This document shows, piece by piece, positions 49,209-58,209 of a DNA stretch of 64,000 nt. Below the pieces are notes generated by a model. That model did no database searches. It was not told the origin of the DNA and worked only from the letters and a program-made list of their open reading frames with translations. The stretch is from Anaerolineae bacterium (GTDB taxonomy: Bacteria > Chloroflexota > Anaerolineae > Aggregatilineales > Phototrophicaceae), in the NCBI GenBank assembly GCA_022843745.1, contig JALHNB010000010.1:115864-179863 (forward strand), in the 5' to 3' direction. The position numbers and the translations under genes are program-made. Position 1 is the first letter of the stretch. Each line of letters starts with the position of its first letter.

Positions 49209-50651
49209 TCACCGAATTTTATCCAGGCCGATCATTCCCTCGCCGTAGACCTTGCCCGGTTCAATGACCACAGGGCTACCCGTGTCAACGGTTGCGATCA
49301 GATCGTAAGTGGTCGCGCCAGTGATGCGTACCGGGACAATCTCCCCGACAGGTAACTCGCCCTCAACAATCACATAACCGTCGATCTCCGGCGCGTCGCG
49401 GTAGCTGCGTCCGAGACTTAGCGTATCGCCTGTCGAGTCGCCATCTTCGTCTTCGCCTTCGCCGTGACCCTCGACCAGAATGTCGAGCGTTTTGCCGACG
49501 AGCGCCTGATTTCTCGCCAGGCTGATCCCCTGCTGCATTTCCATTAACGTGTTATAACGCGCATCTTTCACATCATCAGGAACTTGCCCTGCCAGAGTCG
49601 CGCTGGGAGTGCCGATTTCATAGGAATATTTGAACGCACCCACACGGTCAAATTGCAAATCGCGCACAAATTTGAGCAGACCCTCGAATTCTTCGTCGGT
49701 TTCGCCGGGATAGCCCACAATAAATGTCGTTCGTACCGCCAGATGCGGGATGGTGCTGCGGAGTTGATTCAGCGTTTCGTAAACCCATTCAACATTGGCT
49801 GGGCGCTTCATACGTTTAAGCGTCTCGCGGTGTCCGTGCTGAAGCGGCATATCCAGATAGGGCAAAACCTGCTTGTGTTTCGCCATCGTTTCCATCAGGC
49901 GCGGCGTCACATAGCCGGGATAGGCGTACATGATGCGAATCCAGGGAATTCCCGGCGCGGCATCCACAATCGCGTCGAGCAAATGCGCCAGCCCATCTTT
50001 CAGGCCGAGATCATAACCGTAATCGGTCGAGTCCTGGGCAATGAGCATAACTTCCTTAACGCCCATTTCCTGCAAATGCACCGCTTCTCGGACAATTGAT
50101 TCAATCGGACGGCTGACGGCAGTGCCTTTAATCTTGGGAATGGCGCAGAACGCGCACGGACGGCGGCAGCCATCGGCAATTTTGAGATAAGCGCTCGCGC
50201 CCTGGATACTGGCACGGATCACGCCTCGTTCGTCCAGACCGACAACTTTGGCATCCGTTGGCAGGTGATACATCGGCTCCGGGTGTTTGCGATCCCGCAG
50301 GCGTGTAACTAAATCGAAAATATCCATCCAGCGCCGTGTACCGATCACGCCATCCAGACCGGGGATTTCCTGCACCAGGTCTGCGCCATAACGCTGCGAG
50401 AGGCAGCCAGCCGCGATGACCATCTGCTTGCCTTTTTTCATCTCGACCAGTTCGCGCAGGCTGTCAATGGATTCCTGCTTGGCAGCATCAATAAAGCCGC
50501 AGGTGTTGACGATCAGCACTTCGGCTTGCTTCGGATTACCCACGCCGCGCATACCATTTTGATTCAGAACCTGCGCGATACTCTCAGAATCGACAGTATT
50601 TTTTGAACACCCCAGGCTGAGGAGATAGTAGTTACTTTTATGCGGTTTCAT
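49209..50651 (-). CDS. rimO: Ribosomal protein S12 methylthiotransferase
   Basis: This is a 480-residue radical-SAM enzyme with the three N-terminal cluster cysteines C15 (LGCSKN), C51 (NTCGF) and C83 (AGCLSQ). The radical-SAM motif is C162, C166 and C169 (DGCRRPCAFCAIPK). A TRAM domain closes the chain. It adds a methylthio group to Asp89 of ribosomal protein S12. LGCSKNTVDSE and the CRRPCAFCAIPKIKG form match RimO rather than MiaB. The C-terminal domain has an acidic insertion (EGHGEGEDEDGDSTGD). It is a single gene. Confidence 0.92.
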   Translation of the reverse strand: MKPHKSNYYLLSLGCSKNTVDSESIAQVLNQNGMRGVGNPKQAEVLIVNTCGFIDAAKQESIDSLRELVEMKKGKQMVIAAGCLSQRYGADLVQEIPGLDGVIGTRRWMDIFDLVTRLRDRKHPEPMYHLPTDAKVVGLDERGVIRASIQGASAYLKIADGCRRPCAFCAIPKIKGTAVSRPIESIVREAVHLQEMGVKEVMLIAQDSTDYGYDLGLKDGLAHLLDAIVDAAPGIPWIRIMYAYPGYVTPRLMETMAKHKQVLPYLDMPLQHGHRETLKRMKRPANVEWVYETLNQLRSTIPHLAVRTTFIVGYPGETDEEFEGLLKFVRDLQFDRVGAFKYSYEIGTPSATLAGQVPDDVKDARYNTLMEMQQGISLARNQALVGKTLDILVEGHGEGEDEDGDSTGDTLSLGRSYRDAPEIDGYVIVEGELPVGEIVPVRITGATTYDLIATVDTGSPVVIEPGKVYGEGMIGLDKIR

Positions 50652-50741
50652 TGTTTGCTCAGTTTGCTTGTTTGATTTGAATATGATTTCATTATAGCGG
50701 ATTTTGACCCTAATCCTGGCATTGGTTGGTCGAGTTCGGCT

Positions 50742-51317
50742 CTAACCCTGTCGTCCGTTGTAGACAACACTGCCACTGCTGGCAAAATCACGAAAGACTT
50801 TTAGCGCCTCTTCGGTAAGGAGGTTATTGGTGAGTTCAATCCCGCGCTTCGCCAATTCCTGCTCCCATTCGGCGTGGATTGGCCCTTCGTCAAAACCTGT
50901 GATGGTTTCCAGTTCCGGCCCACTCCCGGCGATCACCAGTGATCGAATGCCCGACCACAGCGCTGCGCCATAGCACATAACGCAGGGTCGCCAGTTGACC
51001 ACGAGTTGATAGGCAGGCATTTCCGCGCCGCCCAGGTCATACGTCCCGATAATTTTTTGTGCGAGTGACAGCGCGACGACCTCCGCGTGCGCTGATGAGC
51101 AGTTCGATGGCATGACACGGTTGACACCAATAACGACAAGTTTGCCGGAGTCGCGTTCAAACACGCCAGCCGCAAATGGCCCACCTGTGCCGTTCTCAAA
51201 ATTTAAGCGCGAAAAACGAATGACGGCGCTCATCCGGTCTTCTAATTTAGGAATAGCTTTGGGTAGCTTTTGCGTTTCGTGAACCGCCCAATCGGGCAGC
51301 GAGATCGTAAAATCCAT
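50742..51317 (-). CDS. Nucleoside deaminase (CMP/dCMP/guanine deaminase family)
   Basis: The 191-residue protein has the zinc-dependent deaminase motif: SSAHAEVVALSLAQ with the HAE metal and acid residues, then WRPCVMCYGAALWSG with the PCxxC pair. GPFAAGVFERDSG earlier and GFDEGPIHAEWEQ later resemble guanine or cytosine deaminases of the tRNA-adenosine-deaminase group. There are about 40 extra residues at the start compared with TadA, so tRNA editing is less likely. AGGA lies seven bases before the ATG. Confidence 0.85.
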   Translation of the reverse strand: MDFTISLPDWAVHETQKLPKAIPKLEDRMSAVIRFSRLNFENGTGGPFAAGVFERDSGKLVVIGVNRVMPSNCSSAHAEVVALSLAQKIIGTYDLGGAEMPAYQLVVNWRPCVMCYGAALWSGIRSLVIAGSGPELETITGFDEGPIHAEWEQELAKRGIELTNNLLTEEALKVFRDFASSGSVVYNGRQG

Positions 51318-51404
51318 GTGAATGTCCTGTTATTAAATGGTCGCTGATAGTAAAACTAATGGGTTATTCTTAGGAGATAGGATGAGATCGATCTATTTTC
51401 CGAT

Positions 51405-51875
51405 TCATCCTTTGAGCCAATCGTCAGTCCACCGATGAGCGCCTAATCCAACTTCATCAAATTGATCAATATGGTCTTCCAGTTTTACGCCCATCCGTTT
51501 CAAGACTCGATTAATGGGCTTTCTACGCAGTGGTGATTTCTCATCCCACAACGGCCCTAAAGTAATTTTGCCAGCTTTCCAGAGTACAGCAGCTTGATGC
51601 CCTGTACCACCGAAATAATCAACTTCTATATAAGCAATTAAGTCCACAAATGAGGTTGTCTTCAAGATTTGAACAATCCAGTCGTCCATAAATCTGAAAA
51701 GTTGTCCTGGCTCTAAAGGAATTTCCTGACTTCGCTTTTGTTTTATAAGGGAGTAAGGAATTGGAATAATACCAATCCCTTGCCGAAGAGGTACGACAGT
51801 CAGATCAGAATCATTTTGTTTAGCAGCTTCTAAAGTCGATATAGATGCAAGAAGAGCTTGAAGTTGATAAGTCAT
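51405..51875 (-). CDS. Protein of unknown function encoded just after the rodZ-like gene
   Basis: This is a 156-residue protein that I do not recognise. It starts two bases after the RodZ-like stop and has AAAGGA eleven bases upstream. It contains LRQGIGIIPIPYSLIKQKRS, YIEVDYFGGTGHQAAVLWKA and a Trp/Arg-rich end. The overall style (FGGTGHQAAVLW, alpha/beta) is reminiscent of small immunity-like proteins, but this is weak. Its coupling to the cell-shape gene is the only clue to a role. Confidence 0.55.
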   Translation of the reverse strand: MTYQLQALLASISTLEAAKQNDSDLTVVPLRQGIGIIPIPYSLIKQKRSQEIPLEPGQLFRFMDDWIVQILKTTSFVDLIAYIEVDYFGGTGHQAAVLWKAGKITLGPLWDEKSPLRRKPINRVLKRMGVKLEDHIDQFDEVGLGAHRWTDDWLKG

Positions 51876-51877
51876 CT

Positions 51878-53113
51878 TTAGCCGCTTCCTTTCGTAGGAA
51901 TTAAGTTTTCCTGTGTGACGCGCGGCGGCAAAAGAGCCGTCGGCGAGGGTGTAAGTGTGATCGTCGGCGTCAAGGTAAGGGTTGGTGTATACGTTGCCGT
52001 CGGCGTGTTGCTGGGTGTCAGCGTAATGGTCGGCGTATCGCTCGGCTCTGGCGTGTCACTCGGTATCGGCGTATCGCTGGGTGTCGGCGTGATCGTCGGC
52101 GTATTGGTTGGCGTTGGGCTTGGGCCGGGTGTGCTGGTCGGTGTCAGCGCGGCAATGAGTTCCCCAACATTAATATCGGATGTCGGAATCGGTGTCGCCG
52201 TAAACTCGGAAGTTGGGGCGAAACCAGGGCCGGATTGTACATCCACCCGATCTACTGTAAAGGTCACGTCGACTTTCTGACCGCGTCCGCCAAAAGCGCC
52301 TTGTGGCTGCCCATTCCAGGTCACGATCAGCGCCTCGGCATTGCTGGCTGTCAAGGTGATTTCGTTTTGTGCCGGGTATTCCAGCGTTTCACCCGGCCTG
52401 ACGACACCGGAAAATTGTTGAATGCCGTCGGATGCGATGCTAATCCACGTGCGCTGCGCCATCAGAATGGTGATTAACACACCGCGTCCCGTATAATTCT
52501 GTGCCACCTGCGGCAGCGGTGTTGGCCCTGTCACTATGGGTGTAAATGTCGGAATGATCGTAATAAGCGGCGTGGGCGAAGGCGGAATCAGCAGTTCAGG
52601 CACTATCTCAGGGATAATATCTCCCTGTGGGCGATCCAGAAGCTGCACCACCACGAAAATAATGACCAGCCCGGACATTCCCGCGACCAACAGCAGTCCC
52701 AGACGATTCAGCCAGCTCGTTCGTCGTCGTCGTCGATATTCGTTTCGTTCACCCAGTGGTACAGCGGGAAGGGTGGGGTTCGTATCGGTGGTCGAGCGTG
52801 GCGCAACGGGTTCTAAAGGGCCAGTGTTACTTTTACTGCGCTTTTTACCGCGACGATCCCGGCGTTGGCCTTCAGTTTCCGAGGCTTCGTAATATTGGAG
52901 AACCCTCTCGTCGTCCAGACCCAGATAGCGCGCATAATTGCTGATAAAGCCGCGAATCTGAACCTTCGATGCGCCTGAGACCTGAAAATCCCCCGATTCA
53001 AATGCTTCAAGGATGCGACTTCGGATGTGCAATGCTCGCTCGGCATCTTCGAGCGTTAGCTCTTTTGCCTCACGTGAATCACGTAGATAACGCCCTAGTG
53101 CCTGTGCATCCAT
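51878..53113 (-). CDS. RodZ-like helix-turn-helix membrane protein with long Thr-Pro tail
   Basis: This is a 411-residue protein with an N-terminal helix-turn-helix ([20 protein letters not shown] to [17 protein letters not shown]). After a basic stretch comes a single membrane segment (about 135-155) and an extracellular domain with the RodZ C-terminal fold ([28 protein letters not shown]). It links to MreB to set cell shape in rods. A Thr-Pro/Ser tail (about 310-400), made of TPTxTPS units, extends into the wall. The antisense frame is open because of the repeat; it is not a gene. Ribosomal protein L9 lies upstream. Confidence 0.85.
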   Translation of the reverse strand: MDAQALGRYLRDSREAKELTLEDAERALHIRSRILEAFESGDFQVSGASKVQIRGFISNYARYLGLDDERVLQYYEASETEGQRRDRRGKKRSKSNTGPLEPVAPRSTTDTNPTLPAVPLGERNEYRRRRRTSWLNRLGLLLVAGMSGLVIIFVVVQLLDRPQGDIIPEIVPELLIPPSPTPLITIIPTFTPIVTGPTPLPQVAQNYTGRGVLITILMAQRTWISIASDGIQQFSGVVRPGETLEYPAQNEITLTASNAEALIVTWNGQPQGAFGGRGQKVDVTFTVDRVDVQSGPGFAPTSEFTATPIPTSDINVGELIAALTPTSTPGPSPTPTNTPTITPTPSDTPIPSDTPEPSDTPTITLTPSNTPTATYTPTLTLTPTITLTPSPTALLPPRVTQENLIPTKGSG

Positions 53114-53199
53114 CGATTCGGGTTGTTTGCCTCAGAAAAAAACAGCGACCCCTGATTATATCATTGGGGCCGCCTGTCAGCATTACGAATAATCGGGAT

Positions 53200-53757
53200 T
53201 TATTCGGCGGCAGTTTCTTCCACCGGGGTTTCGGCTGGAGCTTCCTCAGCAGCCGGGGTGTCGGTTGCAGCAGTCTCGCCACGTTTCCGAGCGGCCAGGT
53301 ATTCAGCCAATTCCTGCTCTGGCACAATAACGACCTTCAGAGTGGGCGAAAACTCAGTTCCCATACGTACTGGAACCTGGTGCGCACCGATTTCGCGCAG
53401 CGGCTGCTGGCTGATGCGGCGGCGGTTGATGTCTACGCCTGTCGCTTTCATCAGTTCGTCAGCGATCTCGGTTGTTGTCACGGAGCCGAACAGTTTGCCT
53501 GTAACGGCGGCGCGGCGACCAAAGACCAATTCCACACCGTCAATCTGACGAGCCAGTTCGTTCAGCCGGTTTTCGAGCGCAGAACGGCGGGCAACGGCTT
53601 GTTCGCGCAGTTTGCCAGCTCGGTTCATCTCGCTTGCGGTGGCTTTCACGGCAAGTTTGCGGGGGATCAGGAAATTGCGCGCGAAGCCATCAGCAACGTC
53701 GATTACTTCCCCAGCCACACCATGCTTATAGACATAGTCTAACAAAATAACTTTCAT
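53200..53757 (-). CDS. rplI: Ribosomal protein L9 with extended acidic tail
   Basis: This is a 185-residue protein with the L9 N-terminal domain (MKVILLDYVYKHGVAGEVID, VADGFARNFLIPRKLAVKAT), long helix (about 41-75) and C-terminal domain (LFGSVTTTEIADELMKATGV, DINRRRI). L9 binds the base of the L1 stalk of 23S rRNA. About 35 extra residues, ending ETAATDTPAAEEAPAETPVE, exceed the usual 150. The RodZ-like gene follows 86 bases on. AAGGA sits twelve bases before the ATG. Confidence 0.95.
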   Translation of the reverse strand: MKVILLDYVYKHGVAGEVIDVADGFARNFLIPRKLAVKATASEMNRAGKLREQAVARRSALENRLNELARQIDGVELVFGRRAAVTGKLFGSVTTTEIADELMKATGVDINRRRISQQPLREIGAHQVPVRMGTEFSPTLKVVIVPEQELAEYLAARKRGETAATDTPAAEEAPAETPVEETAAE

Positions 53758-53913
53758 CGCTCAGGAGTCCTTCTATCAAATGCTCAAGATGAGCGTTGAT
53801 TTATGATCTGTTTTACGAAATATCCCCTCATTATAAACAACGTAGATTGACCTGCCAACCCTAAGTTCCGATGGTACAATTACGAGATTAAGAATGCACG
53901 AAGGAATTCACCG

Positions 53914-54477
53914 ATGCCTGGACCGGCAATCTCGAAATATCTGGCACAGTATACCGATAAAGGCTTTAATGAAGTAACTACTGTATTTCGGCATGATTTT
54001 GTACAATTCATGGGGATGCTGCATTCCTGGACAGTCATGATTGACGGAGAGATCAGCACAGCAGACCACTCAACACTCACTGATTTGGCAGCGGCAGAAC
54101 GCTTCAAGGAGGCCTCCGCCGAATTAGAGCGTGCCACCGAGCGCGTTTTTAATGATACACAATCCCGGCTGCGACCTGAGATCGTTCCAGCGAACTCGGT
54201 TGACCAGATTTCTCATGTTATCCAAATCTGGGATCGGTTTTATAACGACTTTGGCGTGTATGCCATGAAGGAATTAAGCACACTTGAAAAACAAATGCGC
54301 CAGTTTGTAACATATGGCGAATTTGACATTCTGATCGAAAAAACCCTCAGCCCTATGGCACAGGGAGATTCGATCAAAGAACTGCTCCTCAAACCCTTTG
54401 ACCGTATTCGGGATTTGCTGGACGCGAATCAATTCGATACGCGGATAGCACAGGTTCTCGGCAAAAAGCATCCATGA
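53914..54477 (+). CDS. Helical protein of unknown function coupled to a membrane glycosyltransferase gene
   Basis: This is a 187-residue mostly helical protein. AAGGAA lies seven bases before the ATG. Segments RFKEASAELERATERVFNDT and GVYAMKELSTLEKQMRQFVT look like coiled helices, and IQIWDRFYNDF is the aromatic core. I do not recognise the family. Its TGA overlaps the next ATG in an ATGA, so the two are probably made together. There is no signal or membrane segment. Confidence 0.6.
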   Translation: MPGPAISKYLAQYTDKGFNEVTTVFRHDFVQFMGMLHSWTVMIDGEISTADHSTLTDLAAAERFKEASAELERATERVFNDTQSRLRPEIVPANSVDQISHVIQIWDRFYNDFGVYAMKELSTLEKQMRQFVTYGEFDILIEKTLSPMAQGDSIKELLLKPFDRIRDLLDANQFDTRIAQVLGKKHP

Positions 54478-56348
54478 CAAGACATCACATTATCATTCTC
54501 GTTTTAATCCTGTTCAGTATGGCGATGAGCGCCCTCATCAGCCGCGTGGTATTTGAGCGTTTGCCACATCTTGAAGATGAAGTCGCTTATCTGTTCCAGG
54601 CAAAAACCTATGCGGGCGGTAGACTGGTCGTTGAGACGCCAGAGCCGCGTCGCGCCTATTGGCAGCCATTCGTTGTGGATTATCTGCCCACGGGTGAACG
54701 CTTCAGCAAATACACACCGGGCTGGCCTGCTCTGCTGACCGTAGGTGTTCTAATGGGTCAGCCCTGGATCATCAATGCGTTTCTGTCAGGATTGACAGTT
54801 GCGCTGGTCTACCGCCTGGGACGCGAAATTTTTAGCGCCGACGTGGGCATAATCGCCGCAGCACTGACGGCTTTTTCACCGATGGCGCTCCTGCTCAACG
54901 GCACTTTGATGGGACATACTGCTGCGCTGTTTATGGTGACATTATTTCTTTATGCCTATTGGCGCATCGAGCGAGGCCGTCATGCACTCCGCTGGGGGAT
55001 TGTTGCCGGAATCGCGCTGGGTATGATCGTCACCACGCGCCCTCTGACCGCTGTTGGCATCGGCGCACCCTTGATTGCCTGGAGTCTGCTGCGCCTGCTG
55101 ATGTCCATAATTCGCCGTGACGATGCACCGGATCGCTCAGAAGATGTAGGGGCGCAGCGTGATGCGCCCTTGCTACAAACATTTATGCCGCTGTTTGCTC
55201 TGGGTATCATCACCCTGATTATTAGCGCTTCGATCCCGATTTACAACTACGCAGCCACGCATGAGCCGACGAAAAACTTATATACATTGGTCTGGCCTTA
55301 TGACCGCGTAGGCTTTGGCGCGGCGAACGAATATGGACGCAGCGGTCACACCCTGCAAAAGGGTTTTAATCACGTCCGTTTCGATCTCTCGCTCATGGCG
55401 GCTGATCTGTATGGTTGGCAGATCGGTTCAATCATCACGACCCCGTTTGATCCCGCGACGATCAAGCCGGAGATTAAAAATCAACTGCTCAATGAGGGCG
55501 ATTATTGGCCGTTTATCGGCATTAGCTGGATTTTGCTGCCTTTAGGATTAGTGATCGGGCTGCGGTGGGGGAGTATATTTATAGCAGCGTGGTTCTTCCT
55601 AGGCTTCGTGATTATCACGCAAACTTTGAACCTGCCATTTGGCTTGCCGGACGATCTGCTCCAGAATTCGGTTTTTGCTTGGGGATGGTGGTTTGTCGCG
55701 ATGGCCTGGCTGTGTTTCCCGTTGGTCATGATTGCGTTCGGGCGCGATAATTTCCAGGTGCGCTGGACATGGCTGCTTGCGGCGGCGGCGATGGGCTTGA
55801 TTATCGCCCATTTTACCTATTGGATTGGCTCACAGCGCTACAGTACCCGTTATTATTTTGAGGGTCTGACGGCTTTGTCCATTTTGAGTGCGCTGCCCCT
55901 TGCCTGGCTGATTCAAAAAATCGGTAGTCGCTGGTTGGTCTATGGTGCGCTGGCTGTCGCGCTGCTTTACAGCTTATATGCCTACAGCACGCCGCGTATC
56001 ACAGCACTTTACCATTATAATTTCATTGGTCAGGATAAAATTGATGCCATCGAAGCCCGACGCGAGGGGGATCGTCCCGTATTGGTTCTGGTCAGCGGGA
56101 GTGATGTGCGCTGGCGGGCGACGGGTGCGCTCATGACCGTCACCAGCCCGTATCTGGACAGCGACATCGTGGTTGCCTGGGATAATTTACAGCCCGGTGT
56201 GCGAGAAGCAATTTTGGAGCGTTTTCCAGATCGTCAAGTGATCGAGATGGAAGCAAATGGCAATGATGCCTGGTTTATAGGCGAAGAACAAGGTCAGGAA
56301 CAAGGCGAAGAACAAGGACAAGGCGAAGAACAAAATGACCGAGGATAA
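54474..56348 (+). CDS. PMT/GT39-like membrane glycosyltransferase
   Basis: This is a 624-residue protein with about ten to twelve hydrophobic segments. The first outer loop has ERLPHLEDEVAYLFQAKTYA, the acidic DE of the PMT/GT39 family where the catalytic Asp usually lies. It transfers sugar from a polyprenyl donor, probably to cell-surface carriers. The dispersed palindrome at 55146-55176 is in frame and adds VGAQRDAPL in a loop. The C terminus is a low-complexity GEEQGQEQGEEQGQGEEQ tail whose DNA overlaps the next gene's start by 14 bases. Unlike the 44141 relative it lacks a big C-terminal beta domain. Confidence 0.78.
   Translation: MTRHHIIILVLILFSMAMSALISRVVFERLPHLEDEVAYLFQAKTYAGGRLVVETPEPRRAYWQPFVVDYLPTGERFSKYTPGWPALLTVGVLMGQPWIINAFLSGLTVALVYRLGREIFSADVGIIAAALTAFSPMALLLNGTLMGHTAALFMVTLFLYAYWRIERGRHALRWGIVAGIALGMIVTTRPLTAVGIGAPLIAWSLLRLLMSIIRRDDAPDRSEDVGAQRDAPLLQTFMPLFALGIITLIISASIPIYNYAATHEPTKNLYTLVWPYDRVGFGAANEYGRSGHTLQKGFNHVRFDLSLMAADLYGWQIGSIITTPFDPATIKPEIKNQLLNEGDYWPFIGISWILLPLGLVIGLRWGSIFIAAWFFLGFVIITQTLNLPFGLPDDLLQNSVFAWGWWFVAMAWLCFPLVMIAFGRDNFQVRWTWLLAAAAMGLIIAHFTYWIGSQRYSTRYYFEGLTALSILSALPLAWLIQKIGSRWLVYGALAVALLYSLYAYSTPRITALYHYNFIGQDKIDAIEARREGDRPVLVLVSGSDVRWRATGALMTVTSPYLDSDIVVAWDNLQPGVREAILERFPDRQVIEMEANGNDAWFIGEEQGQEQGEEQGQGEEQNDRG
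55146..55176. repeat. In-frame copy of dispersed GGGGCGC palindrome
   Basis: GTAGGGGCGCAGCG, then TGATGCGCCCTTGCTAC, is close to the full consensus. It lies inside the 54474-56348 gene and encodes VGAQRDAPL. The 1367-1395 copy in another membrane gene encodes VGAQRAASL. Confidence 0.7.
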
Positions 56349-57195
56349 AAATTTGCTCGTTTCGACCCAGTGGCTTCACGACCACTTGCATGACTCCAAT
56401 CTGCGCATTGTCGATATTCGCGGACACGTGATCGCAGCCAGCGAACCAACACCTCACTATTTTAATCATCACGCCGATTACCAGCAGTCGCATATCCCTG
56501 GCGCGGTCTTTGTCGATTGGGTGCATGAGATCACCGACCCTGATGATCCACGCCACGCGCAGATTGCGAAACCGGAGCGTTACGCCGAGGTCATGAGCCA
56601 CCTGGGAATCGGTGCGGATACCTTTGTCGTGGCCTATGATGATGCCGATGGTATGTTCGCCGCGCGGTTGTGGTGGAGTTTGAATTATTATGGTCATTCG
56701 CATGTAGTTGTACTGGATGGCGGTTGGAAAAAATGGACAGCCGAAGGCCGCCCGATAACTGCCGAAGTTCCAACGATTTCGCCGTCGCAGTTCACGGCTG
56801 TGCCAAACCCGGCGCTGCGGCGTACAGGCGATCAAATCCTTGCTGCGCTTAACACCGATACCCGCATCATCGACGTGCGTTCACCGGAAGAATTCGCGGG
56901 AAAATACGCACGAGCAAAACGCAAAGGCCATATCCCCGGTGCAATCAACCAGCCGCGCAATGCTCTTGTTGCGCCAGATGGCACGATGCTCCCTGCCCAA
57001 AAGCTGCGCGAAAAATTTGCCGTGTTTGGGATCGACGACTCCACATCCGAGATCGTGACCTATTGTAACGGTGGCGTGTCCGCCAGTTTTGGTATGTTGG
57101 CGCTGCGAGTCGCCGGGTTGGAAAACCTGAGTATGTACGACGGATCGTGGAAAGAATGGGGAAATGACGATAGTAAACCGATTGAAACCACCTGA
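56335..57195 (+). CDS. Two-domain rhodanese (sulfurtransferase)
   Basis: This is a 286-residue protein with a silent N-terminal rhodanese domain (LRIVDIRG at about 23-30) and an active C-terminal domain (TRIIDVRSPEEFAGKYARAK, about 176-195). The catalytic Cys is C244 in TYCNGGVSA. It moves sulfur from thiosulfate or 3-mercaptopyruvate to cyanide or another acceptor. The CNGGVS loop fits the thiosulfate type more than the CGxGVT type. Its ATG lies inside the tail of the preceding gene, 14 bases before that stop. Confidence 0.9.
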   Translation: MTEDKNLLVSTQWLHDHLHDSNLRIVDIRGHVIAASEPTPHYFNHHADYQQSHIPGAVFVDWVHEITDPDDPRHAQIAKPERYAEVMSHLGIGADTFVVAYDDADGMFAARLWWSLNYYGHSHVVVLDGGWKKWTAEGRPITAEVPTISPSQFTAVPNPALRRTGDQILAALNTDTRIIDVRSPEEFAGKYARAKRKGHIPGAINQPRNALVAPDGTMLPAQKLREKFAVFGIDDSTSEIVTYCNGGVSASFGMLALRVAGLENLSMYDGSWKEWGNDDSKPIETT

Positions 57196-57273
57196 TAACG
57201 GGGTCTAAATTTGGCGGCGATAATGACGTATACTAGGAGTATCGTGCGAATTGAATCGATAAGCCGAGTATCC

Positions 57274-57540
57274 ATGAACAACAATTACCGACCTGAGTAT
57301 CTGACCTATCTCGAACGCCGTTATAATGATCTGAAACAGGTTTATGAGGCAATGATTTCGTATTATCCGCCGGATGCTTACGACGAAAATCATCTCTTTG
57401 ATATGATTGTCCTTGAGTTCAATTATCTGGCCGATATTCTGGGTTTTGAAGATACCGATGCGCTGCTGGATCGGCTTTTAGGTCACGATGAAGAGGATTT
57501 CGACGATGATCTGGTTGACGATGATGACGATGCGGATTGA
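57274..57540 (+). CDS. Small acidic protein of unknown function heading a microcompartment-vertex operon
   Basis: The protein is 88 residues from the ATG at 57274 (MNNNYRPEYL). The frame goes back to a TTG at 57211, but TATACT at 57229 suggests a promoter inside that extension. It has an aromatic helical start (YLTYLERRYNDLKQVYEAMI) and an Asp/Glu-rich tail (EEDFDDDLVDDDDDAD). The next gene starts six bases after the stop. A role as adaptor or cargo of a shell-type protein is only a guess from order. Confidence 0.6.
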   Translation: MNNNYRPEYLTYLERRYNDLKQVYEAMISYYPPDAYDENHLFDMIVLEFNYLADILGFEDTDALLDRLLGHDEEDFDDDLVDDDDDAD

Positions 57541-57546
57541 GACCTT

Positions 57547-57867
57547 ATGAAATTTGCGCGTGTGATCGGCAATCTCGTTGCCAGTCAGAAATATCGTGGT
57601 CTGGAAGGACTCAAATTTTTGATCGTCCAGCCCTTAAACACCCAGCGCCAGCCGGACGGTGAAGCCTATGTTGCCGTTGATGCGACCAATCAGGCTGGAC
57701 AGGATGAGTTGGTGTTTGTGATCGCTTCCAAAGAGGCGGCGTTTGCCCTTCCCGTCGATTTTGTCCCGGTAGATGCCGCCATCGTTGGCATTGTGGACGA
57801 CGTGGATGATCGCCCATTATATGATGCGGATAGTGTAGCCTGGAAAGTATTTGTTGAAGCGCGGTAG
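57547..57867 (+). CDS. EutN/CcmL-family microcompartment vertex protein
   Basis: This 106-residue protein matches the pentameric BMC vertex family that closes bacterial microcompartment shells. Motifs are FARVIGNLVASQKYRGLEGL, KFLIVQPLN, AYVAVDATNQAGQDELVFVI and DAAIVGIVD near the end. Length is normal. A second vertex gene follows, but no hexameric BMC-domain shell gene is visible within the window. It may be a fragment of a larger locus or an orphan used for another purpose. Confidence 0.82.
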   Translation: MKFARVIGNLVASQKYRGLEGLKFLIVQPLNTQRQPDGEAYVAVDATNQAGQDELVFVIASKEAAFALPVDFVPVDAAIVGIVDDVDDRPLYDADSVAWKVFVEAR

Positions 57868-57903
57868 CAATCTGTCTATTGGATGTATAAACGGTAGGGA
57901 TAT

Positions 57904-58179
57904 ATGTATATTGGACGTGTAACGGCAACTGTTACCAGCACCATCAAACATAAACTCTATGACGGTCAGAAACTTCTTGTCGTCACCCGCCTGAATTTGG
58001 ACGGCGGCGAGTCCGATCAATATGACATCTGTCTGGACGATGTACAGGCTGGAGTAGGCGATGTCGTGTTGGTGCTGGACGAAGGCAGCAGTGCTCGCCA
58101 GATATTGCGCAAACGCGGAACCGGCCCGGTTCGCGCCATCATTGTGGGCACTGTCGATCAAATTACACTTCAGACTTAA
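57904..58179 (+). CDS. EutN/CcmL-family microcompartment vertex protein, second copy
   Basis: This is a 91-residue protein with the same family core: MYIGRVTATVTSTIKHKLYD, GQKLLVVTRLNL, DDVQAGVGDVVLVLDEGSSA and RAIIVGTVDQI. The GSSAR loop that lines the pentamer pore is kept, whereas the first copy reads ASKEA there. It starts 36 bases after the first vertex gene with AGGGAT close upstream. Two different vertex proteins in a row, with no shell hexamers close by, is unusual. Confidence 0.82.
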   Translation: MYIGRVTATVTSTIKHKLYDGQKLLVVTRLNLDGGESDQYDICLDDVQAGVGDVVLVLDEGSSARQILRKRGTGPVRAIIVGTVDQITLQT

Positions 58180-58209
58180 ATACATTTGATAAAGGATTAG
58201 AAAACTTTC

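Noticed and set aside
52020..52140. Regular repeats that could suggest a CRISPR array
   Set aside because: The repeats are codon-scale Thr-Pro units of a coding sequence, with no constant repeat plus unique spacer pattern. I see no CRISPR array in the window.
51915..52280. Gly-Val repeat protein on the plus strand
   Set aside because: It is the antisense reading of the Thr-Pro tail of the RodZ-like protein.
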